DNA from: Methylobacterium sp. J-068 | GTDB taxonomy: Bacteria; Pseudomonadota; Alphaproteobacteria; Rhizobiales; Beijerinckiaceae | Assembly (NCBI RefSeq): GCF_022829445.1 | Contig: NZ_JAKSXY010000095.1 | Coordinates: 1 to 64,000 of the forward strand | Reading direction: 5' to 3' | Length of the DNA stretch: 64,000 bases | Part shown: one piece after another, positions 15,758-25,493 of the stretch | Layout of the letters: each line of letters starts with the position of its first letter | Numbering within the stretch: the stretch's first letter is position 1 | Notes under the pieces: model-generated | Told to the model about the DNA's origin: nothing | Databases searched by the model: none | What the model saw: only the letters and a program-made list of their open reading frames with translations | Translations under genes and position numbers: made by a program

Positions 15758-16921
15758 ATGACTGGACAGACCGACGTTCTCTGGTTCCTTCCCACCCACG
15801 GCGACGGCCGCTACCTCGGCGCCCAGGACGGCGCGCGCGACGTCTCGATCTCGTACCTGCGCCAGATCGCGCAAGCCGCGGACGAGCTCGGCTATTACGG
15901 CGTGCTCCTGCCCACCGGCCGCTCCTGCGAGGATTCCTGGGTGGTGGCCTCGGCCCTGGCGCCCCTCACGAAGCGCCTGCGCTTCCTCGTGGCGGTGCGC
16001 CCCGGCCTGCAGGAGCCTTCCATGGCCGCCCGCATGGCCGCGACCCTGGATCGGGTCTCGGACGGGCGCCTGCTCATCAACGTCGTCACGGGCGGCGATC
16101 CCGTCGAACTGCGCGGCGACGGCGTCTTCCTCGACCACGACGAGCGCTACGTCGTGACGGACGAGTTCCTGCACATCTGGCGCGGGCTGATGTCGGGCGA
16201 GACCGTGTCCTACGAAGGCAAGCACCTCAAGGTGGAGGAGGGGCGTGTGATCTTCACGCCCGTGCAGAAGCCCTACCCGCCGCTCTACTTCGGTGGTTCC
16301 TCGCCGGCCGGCATCGAGGTCGCGGCCGAGCATTGCGAGGTCTACCTGACCTGGGGCGAGCCCCCGGCCGGCGTGGCCGAGAAGATCGCCAGGGCCCGGG
16401 AAGCCGCCGACCGCAAGGGCAAGACCTTCTCCTACGGCATCCGCCTGCACGTCATCGTGCGCGAGACCGAGGGCGAGGCCTGGCAGGCCGCTGAGAACCT
16501 GATCTCGCGCCTCGACGACGAGACCATCGCCAAGGCGCAGGCCACCCTGAAGCGCCAGGATTCCGTGGGGCAGAGCCGCATGATGGCCCTGCACGGGGGC
16601 GACCGCACCAAGCTCGAAGTCTCGCCGAACCTCTGGGCGGGCGTCGGACTCGTGCGCGGCGGCGCCGGCACCGCCCTCGTCGGCTCGGCGACCCAAGTCG
16701 CCGACCGGATGAAGGAATACATCGACCTCGGCATCGACCGCTTCATCCTCTCGGGCTACCCGCATCTCGAGGAGGCCTACCGCTTCGCCGAGCTGGTCTT
16801 CCCCAAGCTGCCCCTGCGCGCGACCACGGGCGTGGCCCCGAGCAACGCCCGCAACAACGGGCCGTTCGGCGAAGTCATCGCCAACGACATCGTGCCGAGC
16901 CGCCGCATCGCGGCGCATTGA
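15758..16921 (+). CDS. ssuD: FMNH2-dependent alkanesulfonate monooxygenase
   Basis: SsuD desulfonates alkanesulfonates to aldehyde and sulfite using FMNH2 from MsuE and oxygen. The 387-residue luciferase-like TIM barrel begins with [16 protein letters not shown]. It keeps the conserved Cys57 in [63 protein letters not shown], and the lid region [19 protein letters not shown]. It ends with [16 protein letters not shown]. All are strongly SsuD-like. It sits between ssuB and the second ssuA, so transport and desulfonation are co-expressed. Confidence 0.95.
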   Translation: MTGQTDVLWFLPTHGDGRYLGAQDGARDVSISYLRQIAQAADELGYYGVLLPTGRSCEDSWVVASALAPLTKRLRFLVAVRPGLQEPSMAARMAATLDRVSDGRLLINVVTGGDPVELRGDGVFLDHDERYVVTDEFLHIWRGLMSGETVSYEGKHLKVEEGRVIFTPVQKPYPPLYFGGSSPAGIEVAAEHCEVYLTWGEPPAGVAEKIARAREAADRKGKTFSYGIRLHVIVRETEGEAWQAAENLISRLDDETIAKAQATLKRQDSVGQSRMMALHGGDRTKLEVSPNLWAGVGLVRGGAGTALVGSATQVADRMKEYIDLGIDRFILSGYPHLEEAYRFAELVFPKLPLRATTGVAPSNARNNGPFGEVIANDIVPSRRIAAH

Positions 16922-16984
16922 GGCGCGGGGCGCATCTCCTCGGCCCGCCAGGGCTTCGGGATGCGCCACCACGGCTCTCGCAGG

Positions 16985-17009
16985 CGCAACGCGTCCCCTC
17001 CGCGTTGCG
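16985..17009. repeat. Inverted repeat between ssuD and the second ssuA
   Basis: The arms CGCAACGCG (16985-16993) and CGCGTTGCG (17001-17009) are perfect complements around a 7-base loop. A G-rich rather than T-rich stretch follows, so it is not a classical terminator. It could stabilise or process the transcript, lowering readthrough into the second ssuA. Confidence 0.5.
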
Positions 17010-17166
17010 GGGCGGGGCCAGGAGTCGGCTCGCCGGCCTTCCGCGAGGCCGGTCGAGGGTCGCCCGGCCACCCCCGTCTCCGGCGCCTCCCCACGCGGGC
17101 GAGGCGGGCCGCATCGCGCCTCCGGGGAAGAATCCGAAATCCCGTCGTTCACCCGAAGGAGGCCCC

Positions 17167-18147
17167 ATGCCCGCCGCCACCCGCGCCCTCGCGCTCCGTC
17201 CCGACGGCACCCGCCGCGCCCTTATGCTGCTCACCGCCCTGGCGCTCCTCGTCCTCGGCGCGCTCCACGCCCGCGCGGACGAGAAGGTGATCCGCATCGG
17301 CTACCAGAAATACGGCACGCTGGTCCTCCTGAAGGGCAAGGGCCTGTTGGAGCAGCGCCTGAAGCCGCTGGGCTACCGCGTCACCTGGGCCGAGTTCCCC
17401 TCGGGGCCGCCCCTGATGGAGGCACTGAATGCCGGCGCGGTCGATCTCGGCTCGGCGGGCGAGGCGCCCCCGATCTTCGGCCAAGCCGCCAGCCCGGACC
17501 TGCTCTACGTGGCGCACGAGCCGGCGGCCCCGAAGGGCGAGGCGATCCTGGTCGCCAAGGACAGCCCCATCAAGACGGTGGCGGACCTGCGCGGCAAGAA
17601 GATTGCCCTGAACAAGGGCTCGAACGTGCATTACTTCCTGGTTCGCGCCCTGGAGCGGGCGGGCGTGCCCTATGATGCGGTGACCCTGAACTTCCTCGCC
17701 CCCGCCGACGGCGCCGCGGCCTTCGCGCGGGGCGCCGTCGACGCCTGGGTGATCTGGGACCCCTACCTCGCCTCCGGCGAGCGCAGCACCGGCGGCCGCA
17801 TCCTCGTGGACGGCACCGACCTCGTGCCGAACCGCCAGTTCTACCTCTCCACCCGCGCCTTCACCGCCGCCAACGGCCCGGCGCTCGACGCGACCCTGGC
17901 GGCGATCGGCGAGATCGACGCCTGGGCCAAGGACAACACCGACGCGGTGGCGACCGAACTCGCGCCCTCCGTCGGCATTCCCGCCCCGATCCTCACGGTG
18001 GCCCTGCGCCGCCTCACCTACGGCGTCACGCCCCTGAACGCCGAGACCATCGCCGACCAGCAGAACGTGGCCGACACCTTCCACCGCCTCGGCCTGCTGC
18101 CGAAGCCGCTGGACGTCGCCTCGGCGGTGCGCAAGACCGGAAGCTAG
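17167..18147 (+). CDS. ssuA: Aliphatic sulfonate ABC transporter substrate-binding protein (second copy)
   Basis: This 326-residue SsuA homologue has a signal segment (about residues 18-38) and the mature start VIRIGYQKYGTLVLLKGKGLLEQRL. It shares block after block with the 12963 gene (AEFPSGPPLMEALNAGAVDLGSAGEAPPIF, LRGKKIALNKGSNVHYFLVRALERAGV, VDAWVIWDPYLASGE) but is clearly divergent, so it likely recognises a different range of sulfonates. It has the best ribosome site in the operon, AAGGAGG at 17157-17163. A 245-bp gap with an inverted repeat separates it from ssuD. Confidence 0.92.
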   Translation: MPAATRALALRPDGTRRALMLLTALALLVLGALHARADEKVIRIGYQKYGTLVLLKGKGLLEQRLKPLGYRVTWAEFPSGPPLMEALNAGAVDLGSAGEAPPIFGQAASPDLLYVAHEPAAPKGEAILVAKDSPIKTVADLRGKKIALNKGSNVHYFLVRALERAGVPYDAVTLNFLAPADGAAAFARGAVDAWVIWDPYLASGERSTGGRILVDGTDLVPNRQFYLSTRAFTAANGPALDATLAAIGEIDAWAKDNTDAVATELAPSVGIPAPILTVALRRLTYGVTPLNAETIADQQNVADTFHRLGLLPKPLDVASAVRKTGS

Positions 18148-18158
18148 GGTTCCCCACG

Positions 18159-18181
18159 GCCGAACCGGGCGCCGGTTCGGC
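18159..18181 (+). terminator. Hairpin after the sulfonate operon
   Basis: The arms GCCGAACCGG and CCGGTTCGGC form a 10-bp perfect stem with a 3-base loop, starting 12 bp after the last ssuA stop. There is no T-run, so it may act as an RNA-stabilising end or a weak terminator. Confidence 0.5.
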
Positions 18182-18441
18182 TCAGGAGAGCGCGACAAAA
18201 CGAGACCTGAGAGCTGCTCCCGGCTGCCATGATCGGGAAGGGCTCCGGCGGGAACAATCCGAGGCTCGGTGCCTGTGACGAGCGGTGGCGGGCGACTCTA
18301 TACGGATATGGGCATGTGGCCGATCATGCTTGCGTTCGAGTCAGTCGCGCGCTGTGATTTGTCGATTTTTGCATCAAAATTCTTTCATTTGTCTTCGCTA
18401 GTGTGCTGTGTGCGATAACAAATTTGACTTGCGAACCAGCT

Positions 18442-18786
18442 ATGCAGAGCATGCTTTCCATTTTTGGTGTGGTTGTATATGCCGCGACATTCCTCTTGCT
18501 TGCTGCTGTGAATTTCGTCAATGGAGGCAAGATAGATAATAAAAAAGTTCCGATGCAGTGGAACTTCAAAGGTGATCCTACTTGGTATGCCGACAAGCAG
18601 ATAGGCTTGTGGTTTCCGGTCCTGATATTCCTTCTGGTCGGAGGATCATTGCTCTACAAGGCGAGAAGCTCCGCGCCCCATTTTTGGCCTGACTATGGTG
18701 TTTTGCTGTTTTTATGCGTGTTTGTCGTGGGTGTGCATTACTGGCATATCTCGAAAGTCATAGCGTGGTCGCAGAAACAGCTTTGA
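18442..18786 (+). CDS. Small membrane protein in an AT-rich island
   Basis: This 114-residue protein starts at ATG 18442 (18451 also possible; a GTG at 18403 extends the frame). It has three hydrophobic segments: MLSIFGVVVYAATFLLLAAVNF, WFPVLIFLLVGGSLLY, and GVLLFLCVFVVGVHYWHI. A charged loop, GGKIDNKKVPMQWNFKGDPTWYADKQ, links the first two; its MQWNFKGDPTWYADK part is reminiscent of small DUF1648-like membrane proteins, but this is weak. Local G+C is far below the rest of the window, and codons include many A/T-ending ones (AAT AAA AAA GTT), suggesting recent acquisition. No mobility gene is adjacent. Function is unknown. Confidence 0.6.
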   Translation: MQSMLSIFGVVVYAATFLLLAAVNFVNGGKIDNKKVPMQWNFKGDPTWYADKQIGLWFPVLIFLLVGGSLLYKARSSAPHFWPDYGVLLFLCVFVVGVHYWHISKVIAWSQKQL

Positions 18787-18904
18787 GTTTCACTGGCGAC
18801 AGCACAAACCATCCGGAGCGGACCCCAGCGTGCGCGGATCAACCGTCCAGATTTTGACCCCTAGTCCGCGTTTCGATTGGTCGCTTCGGTGCCATGCCAT
18901 CGCC

Positions 18905-18941
18905 GTCATCCCAGGGCCGCGCAGGGGAGCACGGGATTCAG
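18905..18941. repeat. Dispersed intergenic repeat, partial copy
   Basis: This segment begins GTCATCCCAGGGCCGCGCAG and continues to GGGATTCAG. It matches the start of the fuller copy at 34777-34885 (GTCATCCCGGGGCCGCGCAG...GGGATCCAG) with few differences. Such GTCATCCCGG elements are typical of methylobacterial intergenic regions, as I recall. It appears truncated here. Confidence 0.55.
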
Positions 18942-19225
18942 AAACGGCACGATCCCCAAGCGGCAAGATCCCGAACGCAGGTCGCGATCCATTCGGTACG
19001 TGGCGAGCGGGGTCTTTTCCTTGGAAGGAGAGGGAGCGCGTCGCGTCCATCCGAATCGAGGAGATCAAACGGCGCCGGTATGCGTCCGCTTCCCTTCTCG
19101 CCGCCATGACGGAGGCACCATTGGCCTCAAAGGAAAGCCTTTCCTGGCGCATGACGATGACGCGACGGTTGCGCATCGGTGGATCGGCAGAAGACATTCG
19201 ATGTCGACCTGTTCCGGCTGTTATT

Positions 19226-19244
19226 ATTCTAGACTTATTAGAAT
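19226..19244. promoter_or_regulatory. Inverted repeat ATTCTA-N7-TAGAAT
   Basis: The perfect 6-bp arms ATTCTA (19226-19231) and TAGAAT (19239-19244) lie in an AT-rich patch just upstream of the promoter-like TTGACA of the 19320 gene. This is a plausible operator. The regulator is unknown. Confidence 0.3.
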
Positions 19245-19267
19245 CGAAGTGGCAGCGTTGCCGTGTC

Positions 19268-19296
19268 TTGACAGTTCTGTCCGAAGACTGAACATG
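19268..19296 (+). promoter_or_regulatory. Sigma-70-like promoter for the 19320 gene
   Basis: A perfect TTGACA at 19268-19273 is followed after 17 bases by AACATG at 19291-19296. The -10 match is weak, but spacing and position (about 25 bp before the ATG, with AAAGGAA as ribosome site) fit. Confidence 0.4.
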
Positions 19297-19319
19297 CGCC
19301 CCGAGACAAAGGAATTGTC

Positions 19320-19679
19320 ATGATGCGCATGTCCACCGCTCTGATCGTGGTCGCCGGGGTCCTGAGCGCCCTGCCGGCCGCCGCCCAGGATCAGGCGCCC
19401 GAACTCACGGTCCCGCAGAACAGGGCGGCCAAGCTCGCGGGGCTGGCGGGCTTCGTCAACATGTCCTGTCCCGAGATCCAGACCGAGAAAGACCGTTTCC
19501 GCACCGCCATCGAGGCCCTGCGGATCAATCCGGCCGATCTGGAGCACGGAAAGATGCGGCTGAGTGCCGAATCCTACATCATGGCCTATCAGAAGGATGT
19601 GCCCGCCAGTTGCCGCCAGGCGGGTGAACTGTTCGGCCGGAACGGAAGCGTCATCCCCGGTCTGTTCGTCTCGCGGTAG
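19320..19679 (+). CDS. Small exported protein of unknown function
   Basis: This 119-residue protein has a signal peptide (MMRMSTALIVVAGVLSALPAAAQ). The mature part has FVNMSCPEIQTEKDRFRTAIEALRINPADLE, a helical pattern, and two cysteines (MSCPEI and ASCRQAGELFG) that could pair in the periplasm. The ribosome site AAAGGAA precedes ATG 19320. It is convergent with the 19714 gene. I recognise no family, though the helix-rich two-cysteine layout resembles small periplasmic stress proteins. Confidence 0.72.
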   Translation: MMRMSTALIVVAGVLSALPAAAQDQAPELTVPQNRAAKLAGLAGFVNMSCPEIQTEKDRFRTAIEALRINPADLEHGKMRLSAESYIMAYQKDVPASCRQAGELFGRNGSVIPGLFVSR

Positions 19680-19713
19680 TGGGCGACGCGCCCGGTTCCG
19701 GCCGGAGCGGCGA

Positions 19714-20106
19714 TCAGTCCAGGCACATCGTGAAGTACAGTTGCCGGATGTGCTCCAACTCCTGAAATCCCGGTGCCCTCGGATTGAGGAGTTCCGGCCC
19801 CTCGGGAACCCGGCCGAGGAAGTCCGTGGCGAGATCGACCACGAAGCCGCGCTCGCCGATATAGAGGCCGTCCCGGTTCTTCACGTTGACCGCGCCGCAG
19901 ATCCAGGTGCCTTCGGCCTTCCGCAGGGCCGTGACCTTCGGATCGAGCGGCTTGAAGCGCTGTCCGATGAGGTCGAGCACGCGGGCGGCGGCCGGTTTTC
20001 CGATCGCGGCGTCGGATCCGTCCTCCACGACCTGCGCCCGGGCGCCGACGCTCAGCGCGAGCGTCAGGGCGATGGCGAGGCCGGAACAGGCTGGCGTCGA
20101 TCTCAC
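19714..20106 (-). CDS. Exported hypothetical protein
   Basis: This 130-residue protein starts at GTG 20106, giving VRSTPACSGLAIALTLALSVGARAQ as signal peptide; the frame is open further upstream. The mature part reads ARVLDLIGQRFKPLDPKVTALRKAEGTWICGAVNVKNRDGLYIGERGFVVDLATDFLGRVPEG. The repeated pattern AVNVKNRDGLYIGERGFVVDL suggests a small beta-sheet domain found in exported proteins of Methylobacterium. Two mature cysteines (ICGAV and TMCLD) may pair. It is convergent with the 19320 gene with 34 bp between. Confidence 0.65.
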   Translation of the reverse strand: MRSTPACSGLAIALTLALSVGARAQVVEDGSDAAIGKPAAARVLDLIGQRFKPLDPKVTALRKAEGTWICGAVNVKNRDGLYIGERGFVVDLATDFLGRVPEGPELLNPRAPGFQELEHIRQLYFTMCLD

Positions 20107-20233
20107 GATGGTTCTCGTCTGCCCATGTCTGTGGCGAGCCTGTCCGGTCGCGCGTGGCGGAACGCTTGGCCGAGACCCCTGGCCGAGACGCCTCACGATT
20201 CTCATCGAATCGCGGTGTTCCGTTCGCCGGTCC

Positions 20234-20458
20234 TCACTGCGGCAACGTGCCGGCGTCCGTGTTCCGGCGCGCCAGCACCTCGGAATCCGCGATGAGGATG
20301 TCGAGCGATCGCCGGACGATCTCCACCGCGCTCACGCCTGCGAGGTCCGCCTCGGCCTGGACTTCGGCCTGCTCGTCCGGACTCATCCCGGCCAGGAGCG
20401 CCTGCGCAACCTGGGCCGACGCATCCTTGTGATGTTCACGCATCGCGAGGTCACCCAT
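20234..20458 (-). CDS. Small hypothetical protein
   Basis: This 74-residue soluble protein begins MGDLAMREHHKDASAQ. Two predicted amphipathic helices follow (QVAQALLAGMSPDEQAEVQAEADLAGVSAVEIVRRSLDILIADSEVLARR). It has no cysteine or signal. The AT-rich region upstream (20460-20510) could carry its promoter. It lies between an exported protein gene and oxdC, all on the minus strand but spaced. I recognise no family. Confidence 0.5.
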   Translation of the reverse strand: MGDLAMREHHKDASAQVAQALLAGMSPDEQAEVQAEADLAGVSAVEIVRRSLDILIADSEVLARRNTDAGTLPQ

Positions 20459-20619
20459 TGAGATGAGAGCGTAAAGACAAGCTGATTTATAAAGATCTTA
20501 TGAGAAACACGTGGGCTTCTCAGAAGAAATTCAGTCTTGTCTTCCTCATCTTCGGGCGGAGATCAATGGTTTTCTTGGAAAGCCACGCGATCGCGCGTCA
20601 CGCTTCAGCCAAGCGGGCC

Positions 20620-21846
20620 TCAGCCGGGCAAGACCGGAGACTTGACCCCCGGCAGGCGGTCGAGGTCGCCTTTCGTCAGATGCGTGTGCGCCGCCACGAG
20701 GGCGTGCGGGGTCAGGGCCAGCCATTGCCGGAGCGAGATGTCGGCGTAGGTCGGGCTGCGGAACATCTCCAGGAACTTCAGCGGCGTCGTGCCGGTGTTC
20801 TCGATGTAGTGGCCCATGGCGAAGGGCACGTAGCCCACGTCGCCACCCTGGTAGTCGAAGGTCCGGGCCTTCGATTCCGAGCCGAACACCGTCATGCGGC
20901 CCTGGCCCTCGATGTAGAATTGCCACTCGTCGCCGTTCGGGTGCCAGTGCAGCTCGCGGATCGCGCCGGGCTCCAGTTCCACGAGGGCGGCCGCGATGGT
21001 CTTCGAGGCCTTGAACACCGAGGAATCGGTGATGCGCACGCTGCCGCCCGGCAGGCTCAGCGGTGCCTGGGCCAGCATGCGGTGGCTGAACGGCTCCGGA
21101 ACCGGTCCGGCGCCGCCCATCCGGTCCCCGGCGAGCGGCCCCGGCATCGGCCCCGGAAAGATGTAGAGTTCCGTCTCCGGCAGCCCGTCGAAGGCGCTCT
21201 GGGGCAGGCCGAAATTCTTGGCCAGGATGTCCTTCGGCGTGTGCGCCATCCAGTCCGTCAGGAGGAAGGTCGAATCCTCCGAGAACCCGCCATCGTCGAA
21301 GACGAGCAGGAACTCGCAACCGTCGACGCCCTCGCTCGCCAGCCCCTGGATCGAATGGGGGATGCCGGAGGGAAAGTACCAGAGGTCGCCCTCCGCGACG
21401 TCGTCCGCGAAGGTGCGCCCCTGCGCGTCCACCGCCGTGATCCGGGCCTTGCCCTTGAGCATGTAGGCCCACTCGGCCTCCTTGTGCCAATGCATCTCGC
21501 GCACCACGCCCGCGCCGAGCCGCATGTTCACACCGGCCATCGCCTTGGACACCGGCAGTTCCCGGATGGTGGTCTGCCGGGCCCAGCCGCCCTCTTCGAG
21601 CCGCATGTGGCTATCGGCGAAGGACCATTTCAGGTTCGGCATCGTGCCGTGGTCGGTCCTGGGCGGGCGCAGGGTGAACGGGTCCTCGGCCTCCCGCGCG
21701 GGGTTGCGCGGGCCGAGAATCGTGGCGCCGTCCTTGCCCCGGATCGGGGCCTGCGCGGTGGGCTGACCCTGGGCGCCCGCCAGCGTGAGCAGCGATCCCC
21801 CCGTGGCGGTGGCGGCCAGGAGGCTTCGGCGGGACAGGTCCGTCAT
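20620..21846 (-). CDS. oxdC: Oxalate decarboxylase, bicupin, Tat-exported
   Basis: This 408-residue bicupin converts oxalate to formate and CO2 with Mn. The N-terminus ([14 protein letters not shown]) is a twin-arginine-type signal, so it acts in the periplasm. Cupin 1 carries [15 protein letters not shown] and PHSIQG. Cupin 2 carries [23 protein letters not shown] and GHYIEN. The active-site lid of B. subtilis OxdC, SENST, appears here as SEDST within [28 protein letters not shown], keeping the catalytic Glu. Formate produced would suit a methylotroph. ATG 21846 was chosen over an upstream start to place the signal peptide first. Confidence 0.9.
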   Translation of the reverse strand: MTDLSRRSLLAATATGGSLLTLAGAQGQPTAQAPIRGKDGATILGPRNPAREAEDPFTLRPPRTDHGTMPNLKWSFADSHMRLEEGGWARQTTIRELPVSKAMAGVNMRLGAGVVREMHWHKEAEWAYMLKGKARITAVDAQGRTFADDVAEGDLWYFPSGIPHSIQGLASEGVDGCEFLLVFDDGGFSEDSTFLLTDWMAHTPKDILAKNFGLPQSAFDGLPETELYIFPGPMPGPLAGDRMGGAGPVPEPFSHRMLAQAPLSLPGGSVRITDSSVFKASKTIAAALVELEPGAIRELHWHPNGDEWQFYIEGQGRMTVFGSESKARTFDYQGGDVGYVPFAMGHYIENTGTTPLKFLEMFRSPTYADISLRQWLALTPHALVAAHTHLTKGDLDRLPGVKSPVLPG

Positions 21847-21938
21847 GCGCTTCGATTCTCGCGTTGAGTCCGAGGGCGCCCCAGGGCACCCTCTTGATGC
21901 GGCATCAATCACGGCCCGCGCGCGACCGTTCCGTGGGC

Positions 21939-24900
21939 TCACGGGCTCGTGCGGCGCGCGCCCTGCGCCCGCAGGCGCTCCAGGAAGGCGGCGGCGAGGC
22001 GCCCGCGCGTCGCCGGGTCCTCGCTGCCCTGGCGCAGGAGCACGCGGTTGTCCCGGCGCTCGATATGGGCGTGTGCCGGCACGGTGAGTGGCGGCGCGTT
22101 CGGCCGGAGGTCGGCCGCCAGCCCCTGCGGGCCGCCGCTGAGGCGGTGGATGCCGAGCGCCAGGCAGGCGACCCGGAGCCGGGCTAGGGCGATCAGGTCC
22201 TCGAAGGGCGCCGGCGGCGGCCCGAAGCGGTCCACCACCTCGCTGCGCAGGGCCTCGACCTCCTCGGCGGAGGTGAGGCGCAGGGTGCGCGTGTAGAGCC
22301 CGAGCCGCACCTCCGGCTCGGGCACGTAATCGGCCGGCACCGCGCCCGAGAGGCCGAGGCGGATCTCGGGGTTCCAGTCCTCGGCCGGCTCGCCCTTGGC
22401 GGCGCGCAGCGCCAGATGCAGCAGGTGCTGGTAGAGCCCGAGGCCGATCAGCTTGACGTGCCCGGCCTGGTTCTCACCGACGAGGTCGCCCGCGCCGCGC
22501 AGGTCGAGGTCGCGGGCGCTGATGGCGAAGCCCGCGCCGAGGCGGTCGAGGGCCTCCAGCGTCCGCAGGCGCTTCTCGGTGGCGGGCGTCAGCGGCTTGT
22601 CGGGGCGGCTCAGGAGGTAGACGACGCCGCGCCGCTGGCCGCGCCCGACCCGGCCGCGCAGCTGATGCAGCTGCGACAGGCCGAAGCGTTCGGCGTCCCA
22701 GACCAGCATGGTGTTGGCGCGCGGCACGTCGAGCCCGCTCTCGATGATGCTGGTGGCGAGCAGCACGTCGCCCTCGCCGTCGGCGAAGCGCACCATCACG
22801 TCGTCCATCTCGGCGGCCTTGAGCTCGCCATGGGCCACCAGGGTCGCGAGATCCGGCACCAGCCTGGCGAGGCGTGCCGCCATGGGGGCGATGTCCTCGA
22901 TCCGGGGGCAGACGATGAAGCTCTGGCCGCCGCGCCGGTGCTCGCGGTTGAGCGCGTCGCGCATCGCCTCGTCCTCGAAGGGCGCGATCACGGTGCGGAT
23001 GGGCTGGCGCACGGAGGGGGGCGTGGCGATCACGCTGAGGCTCTGGAGGCCGACCAGCGCGCTCTGGAGCGTGCGGGGGATCGGCGTCGCCGTCAGGGTC
23101 AGCACGTGGCCGTCGCCGGCCGCCTCGCGCAGGCCCTGCTTGACCTTGGCGCCGAAGCGCTGCTCCTCATCGATGACCATCAGGCCGAGATCGGCAAAGC
23201 TCACGCCGGCCTGGGCGAGGCAGTGCGTGCCGACGACGAGGCGGATCGAGCCCTCGGCGAGTCCGGCCTTCACGCGCTTGGCCTCGGCCGGCGAGACGAG
23301 GCGCGAGAGGTGCGCCACCTCGATGCCGAAGCGGGAAAAGCGCCGGGTGAAGGTCTGAACGTGCTGGCGGGCCAGCACGGTGGTGGGCGCCACGATTGCG
23401 ACCTGCCGGCCGGCGAACAGGGCGGCGGCGGCGGCGCGCAGCGCCACCTCGGTCTTGCCGAAGCCGACATCGCCGCAGACGAGGCGGTCCATCGGCCGTC
23501 CCGAGGCGAGGTCGCCCATCACGCCGGCCACCGCGCTCGCTTGGTCGGCGGTGAGCGCGTAGCCGAAGCCGGCGGCGAAGCGCTCCATCTCGCGGTCCGG
23601 CGGCACCAGCACCGGCGCCCGGATCGCCCGGCGCTTCTCGGCGTCGGCCAGCATCACGCGGGCGGCCCGGGCCATGCAGGCCTCCGCCTCCAAGCGGCGG
23701 CGGCCCCAGGATCCCTTCTCCGACTTTCCCCCCTCCAACTTGTCGAGGGTCACGGCCTCGACCTCGGAGCCGTAGCGCCAGATCCGGTCGGCCTGGGAGA
23801 CCGGCACCATCAGGATGCCGTCGCCGGCAAAGCGCAGGCGCAGGGCGTCCTCGCCCGCGCCCGCGCCGGTCTCGACCCGCTCCAGGCCCTCGAAGACGCA
23901 GAGCCCGTTGTCCCGGTCGACGGCGACGTCGCCGATGCGCAACTCGACCTCGCCGATGGGCAGAATCGCGCTCGGGCCGCCCGCCGCCACGGTGGCGGCG
24001 CGCGCGCCGAACAGGTCGGCGGCCGCGATCACGGCAATCCCCTGGTCCGGCACCCGGAAGCCCGCCTCGATCGGGGCTTCCAGGCTGAGCAGGGCGCCGG
24101 ACTTGGCCGAGACCGCTTCCCCCCAGGCCCCGACCGGCCGGGCCTTGCGGCCGAGCGCCCGCTCGGCGGCGCGCACCAGCCGCGCCAGCGGTTCGGCCGG
24201 CCCCGTCAGCAGGACGCGGTCGCCGGCCTTGAGCCGCTCGCGCAGGGTCTCGGCCAGGGCCGTGTTCGGCCGGGCCGCGCGCACGAAGGCCGGCATGGCG
24301 AGGTCGCCGTCCTCTCCCGCCTCGGCGCTGGCGAGGCGGCGCGCGTCCCGCAGCGCGGCCCATTCCTCCGGCGTCAGGTAGAGGCCGGCATCGTCCGGCA
24401 CGCCGCGCCGGCCGCGCGCCAGGGCCTCGCGGCCTTCCGCGATCTGCTCGAAGAAGGCCTGGGCCCGCTCCTCGGCGCCGTCCTCGACGACGAGGCGCGC
24501 GTCCGGCACCTGATCGAGGAAGGTCGTGAGCCCGGCATAGTAGCGGGCGAGCCCGTGTTCCTGGCCGGTGAAGGGCTCCAGCCGGCTCTCGGAGCCCTCG
24601 GGCAGGACGATCTCGGTGGCGGGGTCGATGACCAGCACCTGCGCATCGGCGAGCGAGCGCTGCGAGACCGGATCGTAGGAGCGGATCGCCGTGACCCGGC
24701 CGTCCTCGTACTCGATGCGGCAGGGCCGGTCGGCGGCGGCGGGAAAGACGTCCACGGTCCGGCCCCAGACCGCGACCTCGCCGGGCTCGTCGACCCGGTC
24801 GTCGAGGATGTAGCCGAGGCGCCGCAGGGCGCCGGTGATCGCGGGTGGATCGAGGGCGTCGCCGACCCGGATCTCGAGATGCGCGTCGCCCCAGGTCTCA

Positions 24901-25385
24901 CGGGGCGGCACGCGCTGGATCAGCGCCGGGGCGGTGGTCAGGACGATGTCGGGCAGGGCCGCCGTGTCGGTGAGCCAGCGCAGCACGCCGGTGCGGGCGC
25001 CCATCACCCCGCGCGAGGGCGAGGCGCGGTCGTAGGGCAGGCAATCCCATTCCGGATAGAGCGCGACCCTGCACTCGGGCGCCAGCGCCCGCAGGATCTT
25101 CGCGATGGACTCCAGGCGGTGGCTCTCGCGGGCGGTGTGGACCAGCGGCGTCCCGCATGCGGTCAGCCCGAGCAAGGCCACCGCGAGGGCGCCGGCGGGG
25201 ACGAGCGGCGCCACGATCTCGGGGCTCGCCGGGCTCGGCGCCGGCTCCGCGGCGGCCCGCTTCGGCGCGGTGGTCTTGCGGCGCGACGGCGCGCGCAGGC
25301 GGGTCCGGGACGCAGGGGTTTTCGGCGCGCGCGCCTTGGTGGGAGTGGCGTGTTCGGAAGGCGTCTCGGTCCTGCGTTTTGCCAT
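21939..25385 (-). CDS. Mfd-like DEAD/DEAH helicase, probably a second, divergent Mfd
   Basis: This 1148-residue protein has the Mfd domain order: lysine/proline-rich N-terminus (1-60), a UvrB-like region with [12 protein letters not shown], an RNA polymerase-interaction-like domain near 480, helicase core, and TRCF C-terminal domain. The translocase motifs are intact: [18 protein letters not shown] near 635, [12 protein letters not shown] near 738, [10 protein letters not shown], and [14 protein letters not shown] with QLRGRVGR. However, the RID motif, normally a VHVDHGIGRF-like block, reads [12 protein letters not shown], and the normal GGVAW block is [15 protein letters not shown]. The usual Rhizobiales neighbours (recG, sdhE) are absent. 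I infer a paralogue; whether it still couples transcription to repair is unclear. Confidence 0.8.
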   Translation of the reverse strand: MAKRRTETPSEHATPTKARAPKTPASRTRLRAPSRRKTTAPKRAAAEPAPSPASPEIVAPLVPAGALAVALLGLTACGTPLVHTARESHRLESIAKILRALAPECRVALYPEWDCLPYDRASPSRGVMGARTGVLRWLTDTAALPDIVLTTAPALIQRVPPRETWGDAHLEIRVGDALDPPAITGALRRLGYILDDRVDEPGEVAVWGRTVDVFPAAADRPCRIEYEDGRVTAIRSYDPVSQRSLADAQVLVIDPATEIVLPEGSESRLEPFTGQEHGLARYYAGLTTFLDQVPDARLVVEDGAEERAQAFFEQIAEGREALARGRRGVPDDAGLYLTPEEWAALRDARRLASAEAGEDGDLAMPAFVRAARPNTALAETLRERLKAGDRVLLTGPAEPLARLVRAAERALGRKARPVGAWGEAVSAKSGALLSLEAPIEAGFRVPDQGIAVIAAADLFGARAATVAAGGPSAILPIGEVELRIGDVAVDRDNGLCVFEGLERVETGAGAGEDALRLRFAGDGILMVPVSQADRIWRYGSEVEAVTLDKLEGGKSEKGSWGRRRLEAEACMARAARVMLADAEKRRAIRAPVLVPPDREMERFAAGFGYALTADQASAVAGVMGDLASGRPMDRLVCGDVGFGKTEVALRAAAAALFAGRQVAIVAPTTVLARQHVQTFTRRFSRFGIEVAHLSRLVSPAEAKRVKAGLAEGSIRLVVGTHCLAQAGVSFADLGLMVIDEEQRFGAKVKQGLREAAGDGHVLTLTATPIPRTLQSALVGLQSLSVIATPPSVRQPIRTVIAPFEDEAMRDALNREHRRGGQSFIVCPRIEDIAPMAARLARLVPDLATLVAHGELKAAEMDDVMVRFADGEGDVLLATSIIESGLDVPRANTMLVWDAERFGLSQLHQLRGRVGRGQRRGVVYLLSRPDKPLTPATEKRLRTLEALDRLGAGFAISARDLDLRGAGDLVGENQAGHVKLIGLGLYQHLLHLALRAAKGEPAEDWNPEIRLGLSGAVPADYVPEPEVRLGLYTRTLRLTSAEEVEALRSEVVDRFGPPPAPFEDLIALARLRVACLALGIHRLSGGPQGLAADLRPNAPPLTVPAHAHIERRDNRVLLRQGSEDPATRGRLAAAFLERLRAQGARRTSP

Positions 25386-25493
25386 CGGAAAGGTGCGCTG
25401 CCCGGCTCGAGGATTGGACGTGAGGAACGCGCCGGACGAGGCCGGGGCTCCCTGGTTCGCCCCGCCGTCCCCAGTTTGTCGCAGGCCTGTGGA

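Larger units (their letters stand above)
18787..19319. other. Intergenic region of about 530 bp with a dispersed repeat and a promoter
   Basis: Several overlapping open frames exist here but none has coding features. The region contains a degenerate copy of a dispersed intergenic repeat (18905-18941), an inverted repeat at 19226-19244, and a sigma-70-like promoter (19268-19296) for the following gene. Confidence 0.4.

Noticed and set aside
18195..18230. CTGAGAG-containing stretch resembling part of a THI box
   Set aside because: The remaining conserved TPP elements are missing and no thiamine gene follows.
18830..19291. Overlapping open frames in the 18.8-19.3 kb gap
   Set aside because: No ribosome sites, atypical composition, and they span a dispersed repeat.
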